Below the pieces are notes generated by a model. It had not been told where the DNA came from, did not search any database, and saw nothing but the letters and a program-made list of their open reading frames with translations. Below, piece by piece: positions 42,398-54,590 of a stretch of DNA of 64,000 bases. Positions within the stretch are counted from its first letter, which is position 1; each line of letters opens with the position of its first letter. The stretch covers positions 10,044,001 through 10,108,000 of the forward strand of contig JBHGNT010000005.1 in the NCBI GenBank assembly GCA_043228905.1. Direction: 5' to 3'. Both the position numbers and the translations under genes were made by a program. Origin of the DNA: Azolla caroliniana (lineage: Eukaryota; Polypodiophyta).

Positions 42398-43590
42398 TGT
42401 CGTGAAAATCCGTCACTATGTGCGGATTGTGAGACGGAACCGTTGGGGTTCTGGACTAGAAGGATTTAGAGTAACATGTACAACAAAAGTAAGTTTTAAG
42501 CATAAGACAAGTGGGAGAGACAAATCATTAGTTTATTGCAAAAGAAAATCAATTCTTTATAATTTCAAAATCGTGTTACAATGGGTTGGGTATGGAAATG
42601 AGAGAATAATTTTTCAAAGAAAGGAGCCAACAACAATGCAAGGAGTGGTTTGATATGAATACGAGAGATAATTTTTTACCAGAAAGCACAAATAAACAAA
42701 GCTAGGAGTTTGATATCAATATGTGAGATAATTTGTTTCTCGAATCTAAGAGGGAAGAAGAAAGAAGGGAAAAAAATGGGACATATATCGAGCTCCTCGT
42801 TGATCCTCCTCCCCAATGTTACTTTGCATGCCCACTTTTAGTTGGATGGCCTCTATTTTTAGTTGCATGGCCTTTGCTTTTAGTTGCATGCTTCCATTTT
42901 TTGATGCATGCCTTTTACTTTTACTTGCATGACCTTGGCTTTTGGTTGCATGCGATTGTTCGTATAATTCGGCCAAAGGACACAATCATCCATAAAGTTT
43001 AGCCCGTGCGCAATCCGTGCGTGCGTCGCAACCAAACCATAGACGCGTCCGCGCACAAAAGTCCCGACCGCGTAGTAGTGTACGCATCCACGCATGCGCA
43101 CGTCCCGACCGCACCGTAGTATACGCATCCACGCGCGCGCGCATCCAACCCGCACCATGTACGCATCCGCGCGCAAAACTCTCGACCACACCGTAGTGTA
43201 CGCATCCACGCATGCGCGCGTGCGCACACACGCACATACGCGTCCGTCCGAAAGCGTCCACACGTACACCCGAAACTTGCACACACGTGTACATCCGAAG
43301 ACGTCCGTCCATGCGCATGTACGTCCTAAAACATCCACGCAGCCATGCACACGCGCGTACGCCCAACGCGTGCACACCACATAGTGTAGCCCAAGTCACC
43401 TTGAACATTCTATGCTCCACACATTGATAAAATGAATATGTTTTGGTTTCCCTTATATATTCTGGGTTCCAATGTTGTCCTATCTAAGTGGGATATCTCA
43501 CAGTTTTGTCTTTTCTTTTCTTTTTTTCAAACTTCACACTCACATAACTTAATACTTGTTTCTTCATTTTATGCATAGTAAAATACGCTA
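42398..43590 (-). repeat. Diverged Z-type LTR
   Basis: 42398-42480 matches the reverse complement of the end of Z's LTR (TGTCGTGAAAATCCGTC, AACCG.TGGGGTTCTGGAC.). 43400-43590 matches the reverse complement of its first third (GATATCTCACA, TATATATTC TATA region). Between them lies sequence not in Z, including CATG-rich repeats (42830-42960, units like TTTTAGTTGCATGGCC) and an alternating purine-pyrimidine array. Right end uncertain. Confidence 0.65.
42990..43390. repeat. GC-rich array of alternating CG/CA tracts
   Basis: Irregular repeats of units such as GTACGCATCCACGC and GCGCGCGCATCC, with many runs of alternating purine and pyrimidine. Long open frames across it in several phases are by-products of composition. 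Confidence 0.8.
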
Positions 43591-44017
43591 TGAAGCTCTT
43601 GAACACATCTATCTTTCCATATCCATATATTAAGCTAATCGTAAATAATTATTTTACTAGTTTTCATATCATGTGTGAAAAACCACACAACAGCGGCATG
43701 GCTCATATTGCAGCCAGACTTGGTCATTTTCCTGTTGTAGACAAATCTCTACAAGACATGGATGGTGGAATTGTTGTCGAGCTCCCCGCGCAAGGCAGTG
43801 GCGGATGACATGGCCAAGGGTACCACAATAGAGACCATTGTCCCATCGATGTTGGCATTGGGCTTAAGTTAATGGTTAGAACTTACATTGGTCGATCTCC
43901 ATCGGGGTATGAGTATTAGTTAAGGATGGTAAGGTTGGCATGGTTGGCGAAACTGATACATATGGCCTAGCTATTGATGTGTTTCAAGAGGAAGGCTGAA
44001 ACCCTCGACTCCCACGT
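43591..44017. other. Unassigned 430 bp
   Basis: Between the Z-type LTR and element X. Neutral composition, no gene, repeat or retroelement motif recognised. Confidence 0.4.
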
Positions 44018-44783
44018 TGTCGTGAAAATTTCCGACAACAATGGGAAAATCAAGTGGAACGGGCAAGAACGGGGATGTGCAACAATTGCACATGTACATT
44101 AGGGAAATATACATAGGAATGAAAGGGAAATGTAACGGGTGCTAAAGTGCACAAAGGACTTAGTGAGGAATAAATGTGATGTGTACATTAGTGCACATAC
44201 CACGTAGTGGGTAGTGGGGGAGTGTGAAAGTAAGGGGGTTTAAATGTACCTCTTCAATCACTCCTAAAATCAAGACAAGATATATCCGCTAAAAAAGAGA
44301 GGAACATTTGACCGACATGTAACGCCCTTCCCTCCTTGGACTATAAAAGGAGAAGAAGGGGCTCTTATTAGGGGTTCTGTTCCGTTTTCTTTCAGTTCCA
44401 AGATTTGGGTTTTCCTTTCTCTCTTCGGTTTGGGGTCCCCTTTTGGTGTGTTAGGTCTGTTCAGGTGTTTAGGGTTTCGGCAGCTCGAATGCTCTGAGGT
44501 TGTTTTCTACTCTGACTACTATGCAAGGTCTCCACTCTCAACCGCGTGCCCAAGAGCTCCCCGACTAGAGCCTTGACTGTAGATACTCGTTGCATCCATT
44601 TCATTTTGTCCAGCTCGAAGCCGTTGTTGTAATCGGTTACAATATATATATATATATATATATATACTTGTGGTTGTGTACAACACGTCATTTTCTATTT
44701 TGGTGTTGTATCATACTATCTCTCTTACCGGTTTCTGTGTATAAGTGTGTATGTTTTCTCTCTCTCAATCTCCGATCCAGCGT
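44018..44783 (+). repeat. 5' LTR of X, first part
   Basis: Starts TGTCGTGAAAATTTCC. CTATAAAAGGAG at about 44341 is the TATA box. It holds a (TA)n run at 44642-44666. Continues at 49627-49930, ending TTTCTGCGACA. Confidence 0.87.
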
Positions 44784-45602
44784 TGTCGCGGTAATCCGTG
44801 TGTGCGTGCTATAACCGGGGTGGGACCACAAGGGTCTTGGACCAGAGAGAGACGGAGCATGGAAGGTCGAGCTTCACTATTTCCCGCGACCGACCAGGAC
44901 ACCAACCAGAGCATTTCCAAATAGGTATCGGGAGCAACCGAATGAGAGAGGGAAAAGGGCGCGCATGCAACACTGACTAGACACACACATCCTATGTACA
45001 AAAACCAGAAAGAACGAACTCCAAAGACACCGACACAGACACAGATGCACAGAACTTCACTATATATATATATACAAGAGCAAGATACAACTCCGGCCTT
45101 GAGCCGGGCCAAGGTAGGTTAGGTTACCACAGCAGTCTGCTACCAAGCCGCAAACCGGGGAGCTCTCGAGCTCGACGCGCCGAGCGGGGTCTTGCACAGG
45201 AGACAAAGCAGAAGTGAAAAACGCTTAGGACATACAAGCTCTTAACCGGACTAAACCCTAAATAGACACGAAGACTCAACCCACATGATGACAAAGAAGA
45301 AGACCTAGATGAAACCCTAAAGAAAGTAAGTAAGGAAGAAAGAAAGAAAGAAAGAAAGAAGAGAAAAGCTACCTTACTTTAGACCTAAGTGGTATACCCT
45401 CCTAACTCAAAATGGGCAACCCCTACACAAGAGACCCCTCCCTTCGTTTTATAGCCCAAGGAGGGAGGGATGTTACAATGTGGGATAAATTCTCCCCCTT
45501 ATTCTATACACCATTTTCCTACTAAACATGTGCACATGTTGCACATTGCCGACATGCCCATTCCATCTCGGTTTCACACCAAAGCCAGAAATTTTCACGA
45601 CA
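44784..45602 (-). repeat. 3' LTR of Y
   Basis: Plus strand TGTCGCGGTAATCC ... TTTTCACGACA. TATA box CTATAAAACG on the minus strand near 45450. Confidence 0.92.
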
Positions 45603-48049
45603 TCCACCCCCCACCAAACCGTACATCCAATGATATATGCCATGAAAGGAAAAGGTGAGAGATTTTTGCAACAACGATCAACCGGGCTCTCTGTCGTCCC
45701 GGCACCCAACCGCCTTGCCGGCTCCTACCGACCCCGATCCGTCGGCTCCATCCGATCCGCCATATCCGACACTCACACCTTCTTCCCCGAACGGTCTTCC
45801 TGAACATCGTTGCCAATCTGGTCACTCCTCCTTTGTCTGTTGCGTATGCCCTCCGATTAGGCCCCCGATCACTCCACCTGTATGCCGGATTCCGCGCCTC
45901 GCGTGTCGCCTGTGACCCTCCTTTGGTTCGATTGTCTCCTCGTCCCGAGCACCTCGGCATGCCGTCTCTCTCCGTTCCTCACTTGCCTTCTTTACGCTTG
46001 ATTGACCTGTCGACAACTTGTTCGCCGCGATCTTCTCTCGTACGCGTGCTCGTCTCGTGGCCCTTGGTCGACCGTATGCACACACCTCACTTCCTCGTAT
46101 ACCAGTGTCCTCTGCATCCGAGGAACACCCCATAGTGGCCCGCTTGGCCTCCTTCGATCATCGCGATGCCTTAATTACTCATTCGGTGGCATGGTTCACT
46201 ATTGCCTTTGTCCCCTAGACGCCACCTTCCTTCTCCTCGGTCTTTCATTGCCACGGCGGCTGAACTACTGAGGTCTCTAAAATTGGTGTGAAGGATCCTT
46301 CTTGGGTTGTCGATGTTCTTCGAGGTTACTGACCTGAGCAATCCGTCTTCGCAGCCGTATTCTCATCCAGGCACCTCCGTGTGCCGTGTAACTCTTGACT
46401 ACGCCCCGCAAGAGACTCAGTCCACCGTCCTCCTTCGCTCGGCGCCACCCGTGCCAAACTCCGGTCTTTCTCCGTGCAAGCTTCGTCAGCCCCTGCCCGG
46501 CTAGATCATGCGTTGTCGCTTGTCGTTTCTCTGCATACCGGTCTCCTCCGCGTTCGAGGAACACCCTGTGTCGGCCCGCTTGGTCCCTTTCGTTCCGCAC
46601 TGCTGCAACTGGTTCGGCGCCATACCCTTTCCGTCGTCCCCTCGCCTCCACCAATTTGTTATCTCAAGCTTGGCTTGCCACGCGAGTCGTTGCCACTCTA
46701 ACTGAGCCGCCGAGATCTGTGAAGCGGGTGTGGAGGATCCTCCTTCGGTCACCGATACTATTTCCAGCTACCAACTTGTGCAGCCTAACCTGAGCCTGGT
46801 TTCCGACCCGTCACCACCGTGTGCCATCTTCCACTTTCCTTGCTTGGCACCGCTTGTGTCGAACACCGTCCCGTACTCGTGCTTTACTTCGGCCCTCGAT
46901 GGCCACACGCACGTGTTCCGATCCGCTTCTGGGTGTGCCCTTTCGGCTCGACACAGTGCTCCCCGCTTGGGTGTCCCTTGGTAGTTTTCCATGCTGCTAC
47001 CCACGAAGGATCACCCTTGCCTGTTTCAGACTGCCTGGCCTTCATTGTTCTCGCGACGCCTTGGTTGCTCGGTGCCTTTGCTGCTACGACGTTCCTCCCC
47101 TCACTGCAACCGTCAGTATCTTGGTCTTAAATCGGATTGGTTATCGAAAATCCGCTCCCCGATTCTCATCCGGGTCCATCCGTAACTCTCATCGCATTAC
47201 CAGATCTCATTCTCCTACCGCCACTATCAATATCTTGGTCTTATGTCAGATCCGATACCGACCGCCGAAGTCTCTAGCCCGGTGTGAGGTGACCCATAGG
47301 ACCGATCTTTGTTTCTCTGCTTCCGTCACTTGTATTGGTCGTGACCTCCGCGTCCTCGCTGCCACCTTCCATCTCTTAGGTCTTCCATTGGTTCTCGGAC
47401 ACAACCGCCTAAATCTCGGGAACGAGTGTGGAGGACCCATACTTCAATCAACCGCCTCTACCGTTTCTCCCCCGCCATCGTCGATCCCCTCCGTTTTGGT
47501 GTCCTCTGCATCCTTCAGTAACGTTGCTCCGCTCCGAGGAACACTTTCTTCGCCCTTTTGGCCCGCTTTCGGACAAACGATGCATGCCTGGATCATGCTC
47601 CATCTGAATCGAAATGTCGACCAGATCGGCTCCTGGTTGGGCCGAGTTCCAACTCCGCTCCCTTCCGCGCCGCCTCTCGTGTCTACATCTCGCTCCGCCA
47701 CAGCCCCATACATGGCTTCCACCCAGGCCATCTCCAACCCATCTTCGCTGGCACCTTCCATCTCTCCGGTCTTATGTTAGCACATAGACTCGACTGTCGG
47801 AGTCTCCGGAATCCGCGTGTAGGGCTCTTCTCCGCTCCCGACCTCCTCCTCGGCCGGTCTTTCTCTGCAAGTCGAGACGGCATCTTGCTCCACACCCTCT
47901 CCAGTAGTACCGTCGTACCATTCTTCGGCCTCTGCTTGGGCCATATCCGCCTTGTCCAGAAGGCCGACTAGCTCTGATCAGGTTTCCGGAATCCGTCCGC
48001 GTGCCGGATCTCTCTTCTTCGTCAACCATCGCCTTCAAAGCCTCGTACC
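45603..48049 (-). other. Y internal region
   Basis: GC-rich, homologous to G1's internal parts. It contains many diverged copies of a unit with CGCCAC.ATC...TCTTGGTCTTA, then GAAGTCTC and GTGTGAGG; the clearest copies are at 47100-47310 and 47220-47440. Long plus-strand frames (for example 46821-47780) run against the element's direction and have no recognisable domain. Degenerate minus-strand gag C-terminal coding is likely. Confidence 0.65.
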
Positions 48050-48780
48050 TTACCGGACTAGGGCCTCCACATCGAGCTTCACTAATCCTTCTTGTTGCGT
48101 GCCCATCTCTTGCCGTGAGGACGCGCCATTGCGCATTACCTTCCCTTTACCTTTCGCGAACCGCTCCTCATCCAACCGTCGGCATACTGGTTTGACTTCT
48201 GACCAGTCCTCGGTAAGGCCATTCACTCCATCATCATCTTCAAGCTCAATTCTAATGGCCTTCCGTTCCACTTGTTCGATCGAACGAATGAACAACAAGA
48301 CTTTGTCCACCCCCACCAGACTTTGTTCCTGCTCCGAGAGTCGAGCAAGCCGCCGCTCAAACTCTTAAAACGCCTTCGTTGCACCCCGGTGGGTCTTCGT
48401 CGATGCAACCCATTGGTCGAAGTCATGTCGTCCCCGGCTCTTTGGCTGTCCTTTGTATGCCTGCAGGAGGGCCTATTTGAAGGCCTCCCATGAACTATGA
48501 GCTTCTCGGAGCTCCTTCACTTCCGCATGCATACGGACTGCGATGACCCGACAGAAAAACTCTAGCCTCAATGCCTCGTCTACGCCTCGCACCTCCATTT
48601 TTGCGTTGTAGGCTTTCAAGGAGAATGGGACTTTGTCCCCGTTGAAACGGCCGACTCTTTCGACCACTCGCTCAATAGCTTGTTGCGCCGCTTTTCATCT
48701 CAACGTCACTCGTCCGAACTCTATCACCACTTTTTCCAACCATCCCCGCAAAGTCTTCGTCTTCTGACTCCATCCTTCCT
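48050..48780 (-). pseudogene. Y gag protein
   Basis: One minus-strand frame with several stops. It reads RVGRFNGDKVPFSLKAYNAK and VKELREAHSSWEAFK, then a TAG, then the segment equivalent to G1's ALLQAY and WVASTKTHRGATKAF, another stop (TAA where G1 has TGA), then EFERRLARLSEQEQ, GVDKVLLFIRSIEQ and NGLTEDWSEVKPVCRRLDEE. All G1 landmarks are therefore present in the same order. No knuckle. The product would be a capsid-like protein if the stops were absent. Confidence 0.75.
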
Positions 48781-48789
48781 TGCCGCCCC

Positions 48790-48807
48790 TTCACGTCAGG
48801 TTCACCA
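48790..48807 (-). other. Y primer-binding site (tRNA-Trp)
   Basis: Minus strand TGGTGAACCTGACGTGAA: 17 of 18 to tRNA-Trp, the difference being C to T. Confidence 0.9.
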
Positions 48808-48811
48808 AAGA

Positions 48812-49626
48812 TGTCGCGGTAATCCACGCACGCGTGTTAGATCCGGGGCGGGATCACAGGGGTCTTGGACTAGAGAGAGACGGAGCATGGAAGGTCAAGT
48901 TTCACTGTTTCCTGTAACCAACCAGGACACCAACAAGAGCGTTTCCGGATACGTATTGGGAGCAACCGCATGAGAGAGGGAAAAGGGTGCGCACGCAACA
49001 CTAACTAGACACACACATCCTATGTACAAAAACCAGAAAGACGGAACTCCAAAGACACCGACACAAACACAAATGCACAGAACGTCACTATATATATACA
49101 AGAGCAAGATACAACTCCGGCCTTGAGCCGGGCCAAGGTAGGTTAAGTTAAAATAGCAGTTTGTTGCCAAGCCGCCGATCGGGGAGCTCTCGGGTTCGAC
49201 GCACCGAGCGGGGTCTTGCATAGGAAACAGAGCAGAAGCGAAAAACCCTTAGGACATACAAGCTCTTAACTAGACTAAACCCTAAACAGACACGAAGACT
49301 CAACCCACATGATGACAAAGAAGAAGACCTAGATGAAACCCTAAAGAAAGTAAGTAAGGAAGAAAGGAAGAAAGAAAGCAAGAAGAGAGAAGTTACCTTA
49401 CTTTAGACCTAAGTGGTATACCGTCCTAACCCAAAATGGGCAACCCCTTCACAAGAGACCCCTCCCTTCCTTTTATAGCCCAAGGAGGGAGGGACGTTAC
49501 AATGTGCGATAAATTCTCCCCCTTATTCTATACACCATTTTCCTGCTATACATGTGCACATGTTGCACATTGCCGACTTGCCCATTCCATCCCGGTTTCA
49601 CACCAAAGCTGGAAATCTTCACGACA
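48812..49626 (-). repeat. 5' LTR of Y
   Basis: 815 bp, closely similar to 44784-45602, including AAGAAAG repeats near 45340 and 49360. Confidence 0.92.
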
Positions 49627-49930
49627 ACGTCATGGTAGTCGAGAGGGAGGCCAATACAGTTGAAAAGCGCAGGTATGGGTCATGGGGGCCCATTTGAATG
49701 ATCGAGAGGTGGTTCGGTTAGACCGACCCGGAAGGACAAAGGAGAGTCAGTGGCAGCCAAAAACCAGACGAAGCTAACAAGTGGCCAGCACGGAGAGATG
49801 ACGATTAGGCCAGAGCCCTAGTTGGGGTAATCAATACCAATGAAGCCTAGTTACCCATCTACATCCTCTCCGGTCTGAGACCACGGTAGGCCCACTTGAG
49901 CCGACCCGCAAGCCGCGGATTTCTGCGACA
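49627..49930 (+). repeat. 5' LTR of X, second part
   Basis: Continuation after Y; no counterpart is left in the truncated 3' LTR, so the end (TTTCTGCGACA) is set by the primer site 6 bases on. Confidence 0.7.
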
Positions 49931-49935
49931 TTATT

Positions 49936-49953
49936 TGGTGAACCCAACGTGAA
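49936..49953 (+). other. X primer-binding site (tRNA-Trp)
   Basis: TGGTGAACCCAACGTGAA, 17 of 18 to tRNA-Trp; the difference is G to A. Confidence 0.9.
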
Positions 49954-49954
49954 C

Positions 49955-50712
49955 ATGCGGCAGGGGAGGACAAGGATGGAAGAACAAGACTTCGTGGAGG
50001 TAATGACAAGGATAGTGATGGACTTCAGAAGGGCGAAGCTGAAACGAGACGCAGTGCAGTATGCTGTCGAGTGCGTGGTCGTCCGACTTGGCCATTTCAA
50101 CGGGGATAGAGTCCCATTCTATTTGGAAGCCTACAATGCCGAGATGACGACGAGGGATGTAGATGAGGTAATGACAGTAGAGTACTTTTGTCAGGTGTTC
50201 TGAGAAGCTCACAGTTCATGGGAAGCCTTCGAAGAGGTAGTGTTGGAGGCATATGGCTACAAGAGACCGAAGGGACGAGATCGGCGCAAGTTCAACCAGT
50301 GGGTGGAACTGCAACATAAGCGTTCTTGGAGTTCGAACATCGTTTTGCTCAACTCTCAGAGCGGGAACAAAGACTGGTGGGGTTGGATAAGGTTCTCCTA
50401 TTTGTAATGTCGATCGACCGGAAGGAACAGATGGCCATCGGGTTCGAACTTAAAGACGAGGACGGTGCAAATGGCCTCACCAAGGACTGGACAAAAGTCG
50501 AGAGGGTATGCCGGAGGCTTGACGAGAAGCGGACCTCATCAGCAACGACATGGTCCGCCACTGATAGCCAGAGGGTGACATGTGACGGTGCGCCATCACA
50601 GCAGGAAGAGGGTGCACCACGGAACGATTTAGCGGTGCTCGACGTCGACGCCTTGATTAGAGAAGAGATCTTGAAGGCAAAGTTTGACGACGAGGAAAGG
50701 TCTGATACGTAG
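49955..50712 (+). pseudogene. X gag protein
   Basis: Starts MRQGRTRMEEQDFVEVMTRI about the primer site and matches G1 gag: LGHFNGDRVPFYLEAYNAEM, TGA at 50201, then EAHSSWEAFEEVVLEAYGY, a frameshift near 50320, EFEHRFAQLSEREQRLVGLD, KVLLFVMSID and NGLTKDWTKVERVCRRLDEK. Ends with TAG at 50710. Its reading direction is the same as X's LTRs. Dead copy of the family's only gene. Confidence 0.78.
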
Positions 50713-50940
50713 TCAGACTCGAGAGGACTAGAGGACGAGGTGGAAGTTGCCTCCTCCGGAGCGAACGATGGGTCCTACATGGAGGCAGAAGCACAGTACG
50801 TCGGTACCAAGGGGGAGGGTATGGAATGATCCACCCTCTCGTCTTGTGGAGGAAAGAATTCATAGGGTAAGGTCGGGAACTATGGAGCGGTGCAAACCAC
50901 TTCGGAAGTCGACAAATGTTTTGGGGGACGATAGTCCGGA

Positions 50941-51533
50941 GTTGAGAGATGAAACTCAACTTAGTTTAGTTAGTTAGTCAACCATGTAACTTTGTAGTTA
51001 CCTAGATAGAATCTAGTTAGAAGTGTTGACTATAACAACTTAAATAGGACCTTGTACTTAAGTAGGATATTCTAGATCCTCCACTCCCAAGGTCATTTCA
51101 TATAGGACTTACATGATTGTACATATATTCTCCTCACACATGTGCACCTTTGCACATGAGATCTATATTTACCTCATTGATGGTATTTTTGTATTTGATG
51201 ATGATAATGCTAATGTAATGTACTTACTCATCCCCCATCTTGTGTTGTTCATATGTGTATCTCTCTCTGTCTCTCTCTCTCTCCCTCTCCCTCTCTCTCT
51301 TCATATACTTACTAATGAAATGCTAGTGTAATGGTAAGGTTTCACATTATTAACATGGAGGTGTAAGGTTCGAATCTTGATATTTGAAGACGGTAATATA
51401 TCTTTCTTTCTTTCTCTCTCTCTCTCTCTCTCTCTTCCTCTCACACACATATCACTTAATCTTCCACCTATCAACTAATCACATAATTAGGTACTAATTA
51501 ATCCTTTCTTAAATAATCTCCTAATTCTTAACA
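50941..51533 (+). repeat. 5' LTR of A with tRNA-like insertion
   Basis: Like 54582-55062, but with about 115 extra bases inside the CT microsatellite (about 51302-51415). These contain GTGTAATGGTAAG (A-box-like) and GGTTCGAATC (B-box-like), resembling the tRNA-like stretch of Z's LTR. The first T of TGTTGAG is lost. Confidence 0.82.
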
Positions 51534-51545
51534 TGGTATTAGAGC
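51534..51545 (+). other. A primer-binding site (tRNA-iMet)
   Basis: TGGTATTAGAGC directly after the LTR. Confidence 0.93.
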
Positions 51546-51701
51546 GTGTGGTTTAGAAAATCCACTAAGCCCACCCAACTCCATGATTGTGTGTTCGAGA
51601 TGCCGACGACAAAATCCGGCTATCAGCTACCGTAGTGCCGCTACGTAGCACGTGTACGTCATTGAAGGAAGAAAAGCAAAAGAAGAGAAGATACAATCAA
51701 C

Positions 51702-54590
51702 ATGAACACGCAAATGGGTATCTAGCTCCCTAGTGAAAAGCTAGATTGACGAAATTATTCATCTTGGGAGTACAAGATGACCCAATACCTTGTCGGCCAA
51801 GGGTATTGGAGCTACATTAATGGCGCTCAAGAAAATCGACCCGACTCAAAGAACGCCGACTACACAAAATGGGAGCAAGTGGCGAGTCAAGTCATGTAAT
51901 GCGTGGCAACATGTGTCCACGATCACATGCTTAGCCACATTCGAGACGCCAAGACGCCTAAAGAAGCGTGGGCAAACTTAAAGAAAATGTTCGCCGCCAA
52001 CACTACCGCCCGAAAGCTTCAACTCCGACAAGAGTTGAATAACATTCGACAAAAAGACATGTTCGTGTCAGACTACACCGCCAATATCAAGAGCATTTGC
52101 GACTCACTTGGCTCCATCAACATAAACGTCGATGAAGACGAGATGGTTCAAGTATGCTTAGGTGGCCTCGTACAACGATTCGATCCATTACGGATGGCAA
52201 TCTTGGTGAGAGAAAACCCTCCTTCATTCTTCGACCTCCAATCAATGCTATTTGTCGAAGAGAACCACATCCAAACCAAAAGCAAGACGTCAGAAGGACA
52301 AATGTTCTTCTCGATTTTGGACGGTGGCCGAGGAGGAGGTCACGGCAGTAGAGGAGGTCAATTCGACCCATCACACGAAGGGAACTCAAACCTTCACAGA
52401 AGTCATCGAGGAACCTTCGGAAGAAGGGGGAGCTTTGACACTGAATATAGTCGGCAAATGAGGCCCTTAACTTGCAACTATTGCAACAAATTCGGGCACC
52501 GCGAGGAGGATTGCCGAAAAAAAAGAAGTGAATCGGCTTCCACAAGTCGACAACACACGAATTATGTCATCAACTCCGAATACGATGATTACGGCGAACT
52601 ATTCGTAATGAGGCATAGAGCGAACTCTATGTCGGCCTCCAACTCCGCAAGTGCCTTCAACTCGGAAGACGTGTGGTTCGTCGATTCCGGTGCTTCACAT
52701 CACATGACATCTCACAAAGAGTGGTTTCGTGATTTACGAACGCCGGATCGATCCGGATTCATAGAGATGGGAGATGACACCACGCACGTTATTCGGCATA
52801 TCGGCAATGTCCAATTCGGGAAGGAAGGCGAGCAAACTTGCATCAAGAATGTCTTGCACGTGCCCACAATAACGAAGAATTTGGTCTCGGTTGGCCAAAT
52901 CGTGGAGCAAGGCATGCAAGTCCACTTCAACAAAGAAGGATGCTTCATCGAGAAAGATGGCCGACTCATAGCTAAGGGGCGGAGAGATGGTTGAATGTTC
53001 ATCCTTGATTCAAACGAGATGAAATCGGAAATGTACGCCAAAGGTCTCAAAACCGAGACAAGCATCGATTTGTGGCACAAGAGAATTGGCCACATAAACC
53101 TCCAACAACTACGATCGATGCAAACCAAGGGAGTCATCATCGGACTTCTGACATTCCAGTCGAAACGAATCGACCGAGTATGCGAAGCGTGTCAACTCGG
53201 CAAACAACATCGACTCCCATTCCTGAAGGAGAGCTCCACAAGCAAAGGCCTCCTCAACCTCGTACACTCGGATGTATGGGGACCGGCTCAAACGCTGACG
53301 ATCGGCAGATGCCGATATTACGTAACCTTCATCGACGACTACTCACGCTACGCGTGGATCTACCCGATGAAGAAGAAAAGTGAAGTGCTCTCCCACTTCC
53401 AAAAGCTCAAGGGGCAAGTCGAAAAAGAAATCGGTTGGCACATTCGATGCCTACGATCAAATGGAGGCAAGGAGTCTTCTCCGATGAATTCACCTCCTAC
53501 CTCCAAAGTGAAGGCATTCAAAGAGAATTCTCGTGCTGACACACCCCCCAACAAAATGGAGTTGCCGAAAGGAAAAATCGGCAAATACTCGAGGTAGCAC
53601 ATGCCATGATGCATGAGAAGCACATGCCGAATTTCTATTAGGCCAAAGCGGCATCCACGGCCGTCTATCTCATGAATCGGTGTACCACCAATGGAGTCCA
53701 TGAGCTAACTCCCTACGAGCTCCTTGTCGGAAGGCAGCTGATCCTGTCGCACCTCAAGGTGTTCGGAAGCATTATGAATGTACGCATCCCGAACAAAAGT
53801 CGACAGAAGCCCGACGCGAAGTCGGAGGAATGTATCCTCATAGGATACTCGTCCAAGAAAAAGCCATACAAGTGCTACAACCCTTCTACCCAAGCGGTTC
53901 GAGTAAGTCGAGACGTAGTCTTCGACGAGTCCGTATCCTGGTACGCACCAGAGACAACTACGACTCCGAGTCCGCTCGACTCGGAATCCGCCAAACAAGA
54001 GGTAGAAGATGGAGATCGCTTCGAACACATGTTTGAAGAAAGTCCGATTACGGCAAGGGCTAGTGGGCCACAAGAGCCCCCACGCGACCCACGGTGCTAG
54101 TACGAACTTGTACAAAGGCAAAGGTAAGATGCCCGAATACGAAGTCGACCACCCCGACGACAATGATTCGGATGGATCGGCTCCCTCACCCTCACTAGAC
54201 AGAGAGTTCGGTGTACCTATCATGCGGACACCCGGAGTAAAGAAGGCACTCACATCGGCGAGCGAAAAACTTCGACGATCATCTAGAGCTAAGAACCCCG
54301 TCACTCGGCACGGCTACAATGAGTACATGGCCCATCATTACGCCTTCGCGATGAAGGTAGTGGCCGAACAAGAGCCCAAGAGCTCCACCGAAGCAGCTCG
54401 TAACCCACAATGGGTGGAAGTAGTAGACCTTCACCCACGGACTACAAGCCTTCATCACCGGCTTGAGGGGGAGGAACCGAGATTGCTACGGCGAAGAAAG
54501 CCGAAGGCCGGACGGAAGCACACGAAGCCGACAAAAGCCAAAGCGGATGTTGGACGCCTTACACTTGAGCTTGAGGGGGCATGTTGAGAG
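51702..54590 (+). pseudogene. Copia A gag-protease-integrase
   Basis: Gag from the ATG at 51702, with stops at codons 8, 16 and near 51898, then open from 51903 to 52994: LQLRQELNNIRQKDMFVSDY, knuckle CNYCNKFGHREEDC, protease VWFVDSGASHHMTSH with intact D-S-G, ending at a TGA (52992). Then GAG-pre-integrase (IDLWHKRIGHINLQQLRSMQ) and integrase with LVHSDVWGP and YVTFIDDYSRYAW; the RSDGG site reads RSNGG, so the second catalytic Asp is Asn. Frameshift near 53540; TAG in place of Trp near 53640; C-terminal part to 54100 and 54009-54587. The frame ends ELEGAC at the purine tract without any RT. Confidence 0.85.

Larger units (their letters stand above)
44784..49626 (-). mobile_element. Gag-only LTR element Y
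   Basis: Minus-strand element in X's 5' LTR. LTRs 44784-45602 (819 bp) and 48812-49626 (815 bp), tRNA-Trp primer site, gag near the 5' LTR and 2.4 kb of GC-rich repeat-bearing internal sequence. No protease, RT or integrase. Next to the 3' LTR is the purine tract GGTGGGGGGTGGA. Flanks AGCGT and ACGTC do not match cleanly. Confidence 0.9.

Noticed and set aside
42880-43420. Cys/Arg-rich proteins of 95-166 residues
   Set aside because: Translation of the repetitive CG/CA array in all frames; no start context or homology signal.
46821-47780. 319-residue plus-strand open frame in element Y
   Set aside because: It runs against the element's direction, has no domain, and is a by-product of high GC content.
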